Source: Lysobacteraceae bacterium (GTDB lineage Bacteria > Pseudomonadota > Gammaproteobacteria > Xanthomonadales > Xanthomonadaceae). From it: a stretch of 8,828 bases of DNA. Below, piece after piece: positions 1-5,642 of the stretch. Under the pieces are notes generated by a model, which worked only from the letters and a program-made list of their open reading frames with translations, did no database searches and was not told the origin of the DNA. How positions within the stretch are numbered: the first letter of the stretch is position 1; the number at the start of each line of letters is the position of its first letter. The stretch spans positions 1 to 8,828 of the forward strand of contig DMID01000218.1 of assembly GCA_003449195.1 (NCBI GenBank), written 5' to 3'. Made by a program: the position numbers and the translations under genes.

Positions 1-8
1 TGGCCGGG

Positions 9-620
9 TCAGCGGACGGGCTTGGGCACGGCCAGCGCGCGCTCGATGGCGGCAGTCAGCGCGGGGTCGTCCGGGGTGATCTTGCTGGGGAAATTCGCCA
101 CCACCTTGCCGTCGCGCCCGATCAGGTACTTGTGGAAGTTCCAGCCCGGCGCGGTACCGGTGGCCGCGGTGAGCGCCTTGTACAAAGGGGTTGTCTCGTC
201 GCCGATCACGTGCACCTTCTCGAACATCGGGAATTTCACCCCGTAAGTGAGCGTGCAGAATTCCTGGATCTGCTTCTCGCTGCCCGGTTCCTGCCCCTTG
301 AAATCGTTGGACGGGAAACCGAGCACGGCAAAACCCTTGCCGGCGTATTTCCTGTGCAGGGCTTCCAGCCCTTCGTACTGCGGCGTGAAACCGCATTTGC
401 TGGCCGTGTTGACCACCAGCAGCACGTCGCCTCCGTAGGTCTTCTGCAGGTTCACCGGCGTCTTCCCCGCCAGCGGGCGGTACGACAAATCGAGCAGGCC
501 GGCGGCCGACGCCGCTCCCGCCGACATCAGCAAGACCAAGGCCAGCCAAGGTGCGCGGCGCAGACGCGCAGGGCCGACATTTTCGCCATCGCGGGACGGC
601 ACTTCCGGAATCGGATGCAT
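9..620 (-). CDS. Periplasmic glutathione peroxidase family protein (Cys type)
   Basis: This 203-aa thiol peroxidase reduces peroxides with thioredoxin or glutathione as donor. The family signature is clear: NTASKCGFTPQ carries the peroxidatic Cys76 (Cys, not selenocysteine), followed by FPSNDFKGQEPG with Gln110 and WNFHKYLIGRDG with Trp160 and Asn161, which complete the catalytic tetrad. Cys122 in FCTLTYGVKFPMF could be the resolving cysteine of thioredoxin-dependent members. Residues 19-39 (Arg-rich, then a hydrophobic run ending SAGAASA) look like a Sec signal peptide after an unusually long n-region, so a periplasmic location is inferred. I chose the ATG at 620 because GAGGAAG lies 7 nt upstream. 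The longer open frame to 728 would run through the promoter region and lacks a comparable site. The gene diverges from the GntR/ABC operon and shares its 123-nt control region. The family call is firm; the physiological reductant is unknown. Confidence 0.93.
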   Translation of the reverse strand: MHPIPEVPSRDGENVGPARLRRAPWLALVLLMSAGAASAAGLLDLSYRPLAGKTPVNLQKTYGGDVLLVVNTASKCGFTPQYEGLEALHRKYAGKGFAVLGFPSNDFKGQEPGSEKQIQEFCTLTYGVKFPMFEKVHVIGDETTPLYKALTAATGTAPGWNFHKYLIGRDGKVVANFPSKITPDDPALTAAIERALAVPKPVR

Positions 621-681
621 CGGGCACTTCCTCGGGCATGTGAACGTGCGGCGACTATGCCACCCGTCATGCTCGAACGTG

Positions 682-709
682 TTGACGCCTCGAGTTTTAG
701 TGTTATAGT
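682..709 (+). promoter_or_regulatory. Sigma70 promoter of the GntR/ABC/envelope operon
   Basis: TTGACG (682-687) and TATAGT (704-709) are separated by 16 bp. Each hexamer differs from the sigma70 consensus at one position. Transcription would start near 716-718, giving a leader of about 27 nt before the ATG at 744, whose AGGA lies at 736-739. This short AT-rich stretch stands out from its GC-rich surroundings. Confidence 0.72.
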
Positions 710-721
710 TATCTACAACAC
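700..721. promoter_or_regulatory. 22-bp near-palindrome, candidate operator for the GntR (YtrA-type) repressor
   Basis: The half-sites are GTGTTATAG on the left and CTACAACAC on the right around a TTAT centre. Nine of eleven base pairs match across the dyad. The site covers the -10 element and the expected start site of the plus-strand promoter, so a bound protein would block RNA polymerase. The regulator gene is the second gene of the operon this promoter drives, and YtrA-type repressors commonly control their own ABC operons through such dyads. Binding by this regulator is inferred from position and symmetry. Confidence 0.66.
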
Positions 722-728
722 CAGCCAA
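702..728 (-). promoter_or_regulatory. Possible divergent promoter for the peroxidase gene
   Basis: Read on the minus strand, TTGGCT (728-723) and TATAAC (707-702) are 15 bp apart, which is shorter than ideal. This would give a leader of about 75 nt before the peroxidase ATG. It overlaps the 22-bp dyad, so one repressor could control both directions. The spacing makes this a weak call. Confidence 0.3.
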
Positions 729-743
729 TCAGCGCAGGACACC

Positions 744-1004
744 ATGAACCGATCGCTGCCACGCACCTTGCTCCGTCCCCTCCCCCTCGGAGCCGCGTTG
801 CTGATGCTCGGTAGTGGTGCGGCCCTGCTGGCCGGTGCGGGACGGGCAAGCGACACCTCCGCCGACCGGAGCGATGCGCGTGCCGAGGCCCAGGTCGTGG
901 AGGACGCCGTGCGGCGCCCGGCACGCCTGGTCCGCACCACGTTGTCGATGCCCTATTTCTCCTTCGCGCAATCCCTGCGTCCGCGAGGTCGATTCCCCCA
1001 ATGA
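744..1004 (+). CDS. Small secreted or membrane-anchored protein, first gene of the operon
   Basis: This 86-aa protein belongs to no family I recognise. Residues 1-34 form a Sec-type signal: basic start (MNRSLPRTLLRP), hydrophobic LGAALLMLGSGAALLAGAG, then a possible cleavage at GRA/SD near residue 35. If it is not cleaved, the segment would be an inner-membrane anchor with a periplasmic tail. The roughly 50-residue remainder is charged (Asp/Arg/Glu) and then basic, ending in the motif SMPYFSFAQSLRPRG. The start is set by AGGA at 736-739, with the promoter immediately upstream. An upstream open frame exists in phase but extends antisense through the peroxidase gene and is not credible. The stop overlaps the next start as ATGA, so translation is coupled to the GntR regulator. 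A role as a small partner or sensor of the ABC system is possible but only inferred from position. Confidence 0.72.
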   Translation: MNRSLPRTLLRPLPLGAALLMLGSGAALLAGAGRASDTSADRSDARAEAQVVEDAVRRPARLVRTTLSMPYFSFAQSLRPRGRFPQ

Positions 1005-1369
1005 GCGATATCCAGTGGAGCGATGGCTCCCCCATCTACCGCCAGCTGAAGGATCGCGTGATCGCGATGATGCTGGACGGGATCATCAAGCCCGGCGATG
1101 CCCTGCCCTCGGTACGGCAGGTGGCCGCCGAATACCAACTCAACCCGATCACCGTGTCCCGCGCCTACCAGGAACTTGCCGACGAAAACCTCGTCGAGAA
1201 GCGCCGCGGCCTCGGCATGTTCATGACCGAGGAAGCCGCGCAGAAACTCCGCGGCAACGAACGCGAACGTTTCCTGCGCGACGAATGGCCGGCCGTGCAC
1301 GAACGCATCCAGCGGCTCGGGCTGTCCCTGCAGGACCTTCTTGCATCCAACGGAACCACCACGCCATGA
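1001..1369 (+). CDS. GntR family transcriptional regulator, YtrA subfamily
   Basis: This is a 122-aa DNA-binding repressor. Residues 11-76 form the GntR winged helix: PIYRQLKDRVIAMMLDGIIKPG, then LPSVRQVAAEYQLNPITVSRAYQEL as the helix-turn-helix, then the wing LVEKRRGLGMFM. Only about 45 residues follow, predicted helical, which is the short dimerisation tail of the YtrA subfamily rather than the large FadR or HutC ligand domains. YtrA-type genes usually sit directly upstream of the ABC transporter they control, as here. The start overlaps the preceding stop by four bases, a weak GAGGT lies at 985-989, and the stop overlaps the ATPase start in the same way. Its likely target is the dyad at 700-721. 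The inducing signal cannot be read from sequence; in related systems it is often cell-wall-active antibiotics or envelope stress. Confidence 0.93.
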   Translation: MSDIQWSDGSPIYRQLKDRVIAMMLDGIIKPGDALPSVRQVAAEYQLNPITVSRAYQELADENLVEKRRGLGMFMTEEAAQKLRGNERERFLRDEWPAVHERIQRLGLSLQDLLASNGTTTP

Positions 1370-2259
1370 ATGCCACCCATCAGGATGATGTCGTCCACGA
1401 CCAGACCGTCGTGTCCGCCCGCGGCCTGCGCAAGGCCTACAAGCAGAAGCTGGCGCTCGACGGCACCAGCTTCGAGATCGGCGCCGGCCGCATCGTCGGC
1501 CTGATCGGCCCCAACGGTGCCGGCAAGACCACCGCACTGAAGGCCATTCTCGGCCTGACCCAGTTCGAAGGCGAGCTGAAGGTGCTGGGCATGGACCCGC
1601 GCCGCCAGCGCGACGAACTGATGCGCGAGGTCTGCTTCATCGCCGACGTGGCCGTGCTGCCGCGCTGGATCAGGGTGAAGGAAGCCGTGGATTTCGTCGC
1701 CGGCGTGCATCCGCGCTTCGACCGCGCCAAGTGCGAGCGCTTCCTCGCCAGTACCCAGCTCAAGCCCGGGCTGCGCGTGCGCGAGATGTCCAAGGGCATG
1801 ATCGTGCAGCTGCATCTGGCGCTGGTGATGGCCATCGACGCCCGCCTGCTGGTGCTGGACGAGCCCACGCTGGGCCTGGACATCCTGTACCGCAAGGAGT
1901 TCTACCAGCGCCTGCTGGAAGACTATTTCGACGAGCAGAAGACCATCCTGGTCACCACCCACCAGGTCGAAGAGATCGAGCACATCCTCACCGACGTGCT
2001 GTTCATCCGCGACGGCAGGATCGTGCTGTCCTCCGACATGGAAAGCGTCGCCGGGCGCTACACCGAGCTGCTGGTCAATGCCGAACAGCTCGAAGCCGCC
2101 CGCGCCCTCGGCCCGATCGACCAGCGCGCCCTGCCCTTCGGCAAGACCGTGATGCTGTTCGACGGCGTGGCCCGGGACACGCTTGCCGCCCTCGGCGAAA
2201 CCCGCAATCCCGGCCTGGCCGACCTGTTCGTCGCCATCATGAAGGGGACCTACGCATGA
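1366..2259 (+). CDS. ABC transporter ATP-binding protein (YtrB/CcmA-like)
   Basis: This 297-aa cytoplasmic ATPase would drive the permease encoded next. Walker A is GPNGAGKTT (48-56), Walker B is LLVLDEPT with catalytic Glu166, the D-loop region is LGLDI, and the switch histidine is His199 in VTTHQ. The ABC signature is degenerate, reading MSKGM (141-145) instead of LSGGQ. The Q-loop region reads CFIADVAVLPRW, with no Gln at the expected place. Both departures are seen in some ATPases of GntR-linked ABC-2 systems, but they should be checked by alignment. The C-terminal 60-70 residues after the nucleotide-binding domain form an accessory tail. The ATG overlaps the GntR stop as ATGA, and its own stop overlaps the permease start likewise, so 1:1 coupled translation is likely. 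The substrate is unknown. Confidence 0.94.
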   Translation: MNATHQDDVVHDQTVVSARGLRKAYKQKLALDGTSFEIGAGRIVGLIGPNGAGKTTALKAILGLTQFEGELKVLGMDPRRQRDELMREVCFIADVAVLPRWIRVKEAVDFVAGVHPRFDRAKCERFLASTQLKPGLRVREMSKGMIVQLHLALVMAIDARLLVLDEPTLGLDILYRKEFYQRLLEDYFDEQKTILVTTHQVEEIEHILTDVLFIRDGRIVLSSDMESVAGRYTELLVNAEQLEAARALGPIDQRALPFGKTVMLFDGVARDTLAALGETRNPGLADLFVAIMKGTYA

Positions 2260-3236
2260 ACGCTGTCACCTCCCGCCCCGCAGCCAAATCCTTCCCGTGG
2301 CTGCTCAAGCGCGAATTCTGGGAAAACCGCGGCGGCTTCCTGTGGGCGCCGGTCATCGCCGGCGGCATTGTCGCCTCCCTCTACACGCTGCTGGCCGTGA
2401 TCGGCAGCATTGCCGGGCGCAACAAATTCAACGGCGACAGCATGATCATCAGCGGCAGCAGCGCCGAGGTGCGCACCGCCATCGGCGCCTTCGGCGATGG
2501 CGTGCTGCTGGTCGGCATCGGCCTGACCTGCGTGATCCTGGCCTTCGTGGTGTTCTTTTACGCGCTCGGCAGCCTGTATGACGACCGTCGCGACCGCAGC
2601 GTGCTGTTCTGGAAATCCCTGCCGGTTTCCGACCGCGACACCGTGTTGTCCAAGCTGGTCTGGGCGCTGCTGCTCGCCCCGCTGGTGGCCGTGGCCGTGG
2701 GCATCGCGCTCGGTCTGGTGCTGTGGGTGGTATCGGCGCTGACCTTCACCGTCAACGGCATTTCGGCCAGCACCGCGGTGTTCACCCATTCCCATCCGCT
2801 GCGCGTGATCGGCAGCGTGCTGTTCTCGCTGCCGGTGTACGTGTTGTGGGCGCTGCCGACCGCCGGCTGGCTGATGTTCTGCTCGGCATGGGCCCGCTCC
2901 AAGCCCTTCCTGTGGGCCGTGCTGCTGCCGATCCTGGCCTGCGTGATCATCAGCATGATGGGCATCTTGCCCGGCATCGCGATGCCCTACGACAAGCTCT
3001 GGTACGTGGTGGCCTATCGCGGCCTGCTCAGCGCGGTCCCCGGTGCGTGGCTGCCGGTGACCGGCCAGTCGATGATTTCCGACATGGACCGTCCGGAGCA
3101 GCTCTTCGCCAACATGGATCTGTTCAGCAACTGGAAGGCATTCACGCTGCCGGACCTGTGGATCGGCGCCGTGGTGGGCATCGCCTTCATCGCCGCCGCC
3201 ATCTGGATGCGCCGCTCGCGCGAACTGGCCGACTGA
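2256..3236 (+). CDS. ABC-2 type membrane permease
   Basis: This 326-aa inner-membrane protein is the partner of the preceding ATPase. Hydrophobic segments lie near residues 31-53, 83-106, 134-163, 187-210, 217-241 and 303-318, consistent with six helices. After the second comes a conserved-looking cytoplasmic stretch, LGSLYDDRRDRSVLFWKSLP, typical of ABC-2 permeases that pair with GntR-linked ATPases. The N-terminus (WLLKREFWENRGG) would be the amphipathic coupling region before helix 1. A polar loop of about 50 residues between segments 5 and 6 probably faces the periplasm. The start overlaps the ATPase stop by four bases. No substrate-binding protein is encoded nearby, which fits an exporter or an envelope-modifying machine rather than an importer. 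The specific substrate is unknown. Confidence 0.92.
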   Translation: MNAVTSRPAAKSFPWLLKREFWENRGGFLWAPVIAGGIVASLYTLLAVIGSIAGRNKFNGDSMIISGSSAEVRTAIGAFGDGVLLVGIGLTCVILAFVVFFYALGSLYDDRRDRSVLFWKSLPVSDRDTVLSKLVWALLLAPLVAVAVGIALGLVLWVVSALTFTVNGISASTAVFTHSHPLRVIGSVLFSLPVYVLWALPTAGWLMFCSAWARSKPFLWAVLLPILACVIISMMGILPGIAMPYDKLWYVVAYRGLLSAVPGAWLPVTGQSMISDMDRPEQLFANMDLFSNWKAFTLPDLWIGAVVGIAFIAAAIWMRRSRELAD

Positions 3237-3262
3237 CGGCCCGCCCTTCCGAGGACATGCAC

Positions 3263-3940
3263 ATGAAGCACGCATCGCTTGCACTGGCGCTGGCCCTGTT
3301 GTCCTTGCCGGCCGCGGCTTTCGCCGGCCCGCCGGCAGCAGACCGCACGGACCCGAGCGTGAACGAGGACATCCGCCAGGGCATGGCCGAGGCCCGCGCC
3401 GAGATCGCTGCCGAGCTGGCCAGGGCACGCCGCGACCTTGACACCAAAAATCTCGACATCGGCAACGGCCTGCATTTCGGCCGGCACCACGACGACAAGG
3501 CGGCAGCCTCGCCGAACGACAAGCCCAGGGCCGAGATCACGCCCAAGGGCGACTTCCTGATCGACGACAAGGCCGTGGCCATCGATGCCGGCCAGCGGGC
3601 GCAACTGCTGGCCTACCGCACACTGGTGATCGGCATTGCCAAGGAGGGCATCGACATCGGCGAACGCAGTGCGCTGGCCGCGGTCGATCAGGTGGATCGC
3701 GGCCTGTTCGGGCTGATGCTCGGTGCACTGACCGGCAGCACCGAGCGCAAGCTCGAGCGGCAGGTGAAAACCGCCATCAAGCCTGCGGTGGAACAGCTGT
3801 GCCGGCGCCTGCCTGCGGTCCTGTCCTCGCAACGGCAATTGGCGGCCAGCCTGCCGGCCTTCGCGCCCTATGCCGAACTCGGCCCGGACGACATCGGCGA
3901 CTGCGAGCGCAGCGTGCGCGAATCGTTCGCGATGCGCTGA
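3263..3940 (+). CDS. Secreted YggN (DUF2884)-like protein
   Basis: This 225-aa protein has a Sec signal peptide (residues 1-21, MKHASLALALALLSLP then AAAFA/G), so it is probably periplasmic. A helical, charged stretch (31-62, rich in Ala, Glu and Arg) is followed by a low-complexity linker. The conserved core is EITPKGDFLIDDKAV, then LLAYRTLVIGIAKEGIDIG, then helices ending in the pair Cys180 and Cys214, which could form a disulfide. The same core and both cysteines recur in the lipoprotein at 4954-5589, so the two are paralogs. I assign the YggN/DUF2884 family from the recalled core pattern; function is unknown. I prefer the ATG at 3263 because GAGGA (3251-3255) is 7 nt upstream; the in-frame ATG at 3257 is only 1 nt from it. 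Only 26 nt separate it from the permease stop, so it is probably co-transcribed. Confidence 0.84.
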   Translation: MKHASLALALALLSLPAAAFAGPPAADRTDPSVNEDIRQGMAEARAEIAAELARARRDLDTKNLDIGNGLHFGRHHDDKAAASPNDKPRAEITPKGDFLIDDKAVAIDAGQRAQLLAYRTLVIGIAKEGIDIGERSALAAVDQVDRGLFGLMLGALTGSTERKLERQVKTAIKPAVEQLCRRLPAVLSSQRQLAASLPAFAPYAELGPDDIGDCERSVRESFAMR

Positions 3941-4024
3941 ACGGCCTTGCCGAACCGTCCGCTTGCCGGACTGCCTCATGCCCCAACACCCTGCCGGCCC
4001 GGCCGGCCTTTCGAGAGGTTCACC

Positions 4025-4927
4025 ATGCACAAGCTCCGCAAGCGATCGCTCCTGCTGCTGGCCATCGCGGCCGCCCTCCCCGTCGCTGCCATGGCCGCGC
4101 CGGAGTGCAAGCATTCCGAACCGCGCCAGCTGGCCTTCAACACGGCCGGAGTGAAGGCCGTCACCTTCGACGTCCGTCAGAACACCCTCAAGCTGGTCGG
4201 CGTTGCCGGCAGCGCCGGTTCGCTCAAGGGCCGTGCGTGCGCCAGCGCGCCCGAATTGCTCAAGCAGCTGGAAATCAGCCAGGAGCGCAGCGGCGACACT
4301 CTGATCGTGCATCTGCGCAACACGCAGGACATCAAGTTCAGCCTGTTCGGCACCGGCAGCCGGTATGCGTATCTGGACCTGGCCGGCAGCGTGCCGGCCG
4401 GCATCCCCGTGCGGGTGGACGTGGGCTCGGGCGATCTCGATGCCACCGGCCTGGCCGCGCTCGATGCCCGCGTGGGCTCCGGCGATGTCGCCGCCCGCAG
4501 GATCGCCGGCGCGGTCAGCGCGACGGTCGGCTCGGGCGACGTGGCATTGTCCGACGTCGGCAGCCTCAACCTGCCCTCGCTCGGTTCCGGCGACCTCAAG
4601 GCCCAAAACATCCGTGGCGGCGCCGTCATCGGCAGCATCGGTTCGGGCGATGTCGACCTGCGCGGCATCGGTGGCGCGGTGAAGGTCGGCTCGATCGGCT
4701 CGGGCGACCTGGACATCGACGGCGCCCGCGGCGGCGTGTCCATCGGCAGCGTGGGCTCGGGCGATGCCACGGTGCGCAACACCATCGGCAACGTCAGCGT
4801 GGCCTCGCTCAGCTCCGGCGACATCGATGTGGCCGGCGTGAAAGGCAACCTGAGCGTCGGTTCGCGCGGCAGCGGCAACATCGACCATTCCGGCGTGACC
4901 GGCAGCGTCACCGTGCCGCGCCGCTGA
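4025..4927 (+). CDS. Secreted GIN/DUF4097-like beta-repeat protein
   Basis: This 300-aa protein has a signal peptide (basic MHKLRKR, hydrophobic core, cleavage likely at AAMA/A after residue 24). Mature Cys28 and Cys72 might pair. Residues 45-125 form a non-repetitive N-terminal domain. From residue 134 onward the chain is a regular repeat with GSGD at 134, 151, 169, 187, 206, 225 and 244, SSGD at 263 and GSGN at 282, each followed by alternating hydrophobic residues. This is the pattern of the GIN (DUF2807) and DUF4097 families, in which short strands stack into a beta-helix-like sheet. The start has AGAGG (4014-4018) six nt upstream. The gene lies between the two YggN-like paralogs. Molecular function is unknown; an envelope scaffold or ligand-binding role is inference. 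Confidence 0.87.
   Translation: MHKLRKRSLLLLAIAAALPVAAMAAPECKHSEPRQLAFNTAGVKAVTFDVRQNTLKLVGVAGSAGSLKGRACASAPELLKQLEISQERSGDTLIVHLRNTQDIKFSLFGTGSRYAYLDLAGSVPAGIPVRVDVGSGDLDATGLAALDARVGSGDVAARRIAGAVSATVGSGDVALSDVGSLNLPSLGSGDLKAQNIRGGAVIGSIGSGDVDLRGIGGAVKVGSIGSGDLDIDGARGGVSIGSVGSGDATVRNTIGNVSVASLSSGDIDVAGVKGNLSVGSRGSGNIDHSGVTGSVTVPRR
4424..4879 (+). repeat. Nine-fold coding repeat (GSGD units)
   Basis: Nine units begin with Gly/Ser-Ser-Gly-Asp/Asn codons, usually written as GGCTCGGGCGAY or close synonyms. Successive spacings are 17, 18, 18 and then five times 19 codons. The protein motif is conserved while the intervening DNA varies, so this is an old structural repeat rather than a recent tandem duplication. 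Confidence 0.85.
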
Positions 4928-4953
4928 CCCACCCCGTTTCGGAGACCATTGCC

Positions 4954-5589
4954 ATGAAGTCATCGCGCCCGCTGTTGCCGGCCCTGGCCTGTGCCATCGC
5001 CTTGTCCGCCTGCCAACCGACCGGCAGCATCGCCACCACCGCGCTCGAACAAGCCAAGCAAGGCATCGAACAGGCCAATCAGGGAATGGCCGAAGCGCAG
5101 AAGGAAATCGACGAGGCCCGCAACAAGCTGGCCACCGAAAACCTGAGCCTCGACCACGGGCACAAGGGCAACGGCAGCTTGCCAAAAGGCGAGATCACCC
5201 CGTCCGGCGAACTGCTCATCGACGGCAAGGCCGTGCCCACCACGCCGCAACAAAAACAGCTGGTGCTGGCCTATCGCGGCCAGTTGCTCGGCGTGGCCGG
5301 CGACGGCATGGCCATCGGCATCGAAGGTGCCAAGCTCGGCATGAATGCGGCCAGCAGCGCACTCGGCAGCCTGCTGGGCGGCAAGTCGGGCGAAGACATC
5401 GGCAAGGAGGCCGAACGGGTGGCCCGGGAAACCATCAAGCCGCAGGTCGAAAAGCTGTGCGCGCGCCTGCCGGAACTGCTGAAATCGCAGCAGGCGCTGG
5501 CGGCGGCCCTGCCCGCCTTCCAGCCTTATGCAGGCATGACCCAGTCCGACGTGGACGGCTGCATGGACAAGCGCGATTTCGATTTCTGA
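4954..5589 (+). CDS. YggN (DUF2884)-like lipoprotein, paralog of the 3263-3940 product
   Basis: This 211-aa protein has a lipoprotein signal with lipobox LSAC (17-20). The +2 residue is Gln, not Asp, so outer-membrane sorting is predicted. Residues 28-62 are a Gln/Glu/Ala-rich helix, probably a coiled coil. The core matches the upstream paralog: EITPSGELLIDGKAV, then LAYRGQLLGVAGDGMAIG, then IKPQVEKLCARLPELLKSQ and ALPAFQPYAGM, with Cys169 and Cys203 in equivalent places. A Gly/Ser-rich stretch (132-148) replaces the paralog's hydrophobic one. GGAGA (4941-4945) lies 8 nt before the ATG. The gap from the previous gene is 26 nt, so it is the last gene of the operon, followed by a hairpin. Anchored here, with its paralog apparently soluble, it may form part of an envelope complex; that is inference. 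Confidence 0.86.
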   Translation: MKSSRPLLPALACAIALSACQPTGSIATTALEQAKQGIEQANQGMAEAQKEIDEARNKLATENLSLDHGHKGNGSLPKGEITPSGELLIDGKAVPTTPQQKQLVLAYRGQLLGVAGDGMAIGIEGAKLGMNAASSALGSLLGGKSGEDIGKEAERVARETIKPQVEKLCARLPELLKSQQALAAALPAFQPYAGMTQSDVDGCMDKRDFDF

Positions 5590-5599
5590 ATCGCCCCAA

Positions 5600-5625
5600 G
5601 CCTCTCCGGCAGGTGCCGGAGAGGC
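5600..5625. terminator. 11-bp perfect hairpin between convergent transcripts
   Basis: GCCTCTCCGGC (5600-5610) pairs perfectly with GCCGGAGAGGC (5615-5625) around an AGGT loop. It lies 10 nt after the lipoprotein stop and 17 nt beyond the fumC stop, so it can serve both converging transcripts. No T run follows on either strand, so it is not a textbook intrinsic terminator. Confidence 0.7.
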
Positions 5626-5642
5626 AAGCCGCGGATGGCCGC

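Noticed and set aside
621..728. N-terminal extension of the peroxidase to an ATG at 728
   Set aside because: It would place coding sequence across the promoter and dyad. It gives a non-hydrophobic leader before the signal peptide, while the ATG at 620 has a good ribosome binding site.
2250..3428. A 392-codon minus-strand frame opposite the permease
   Set aside because: It is His/Gln/Gly-rich antisense translation with no recognisable features, fully overlapping a six-helix permease.
3941..4024. GC-rich GCCGGCC repeats between the first YggN-like gene and the GSGD gene, considered as a terminator
   Set aside because: The inverted repeats are short with almost no loop, and no T run follows. 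The genes look co-transcribed.
3014..5185. A 723-codon open frame on the minus strand opposite the permease and envelope genes
   Set aside because: It is an effect of high GC third positions. The product is low-complexity, rich in Ala, Gly, His and Asp, and crosses well-supported plus-strand genes with signal peptides and family motifs.
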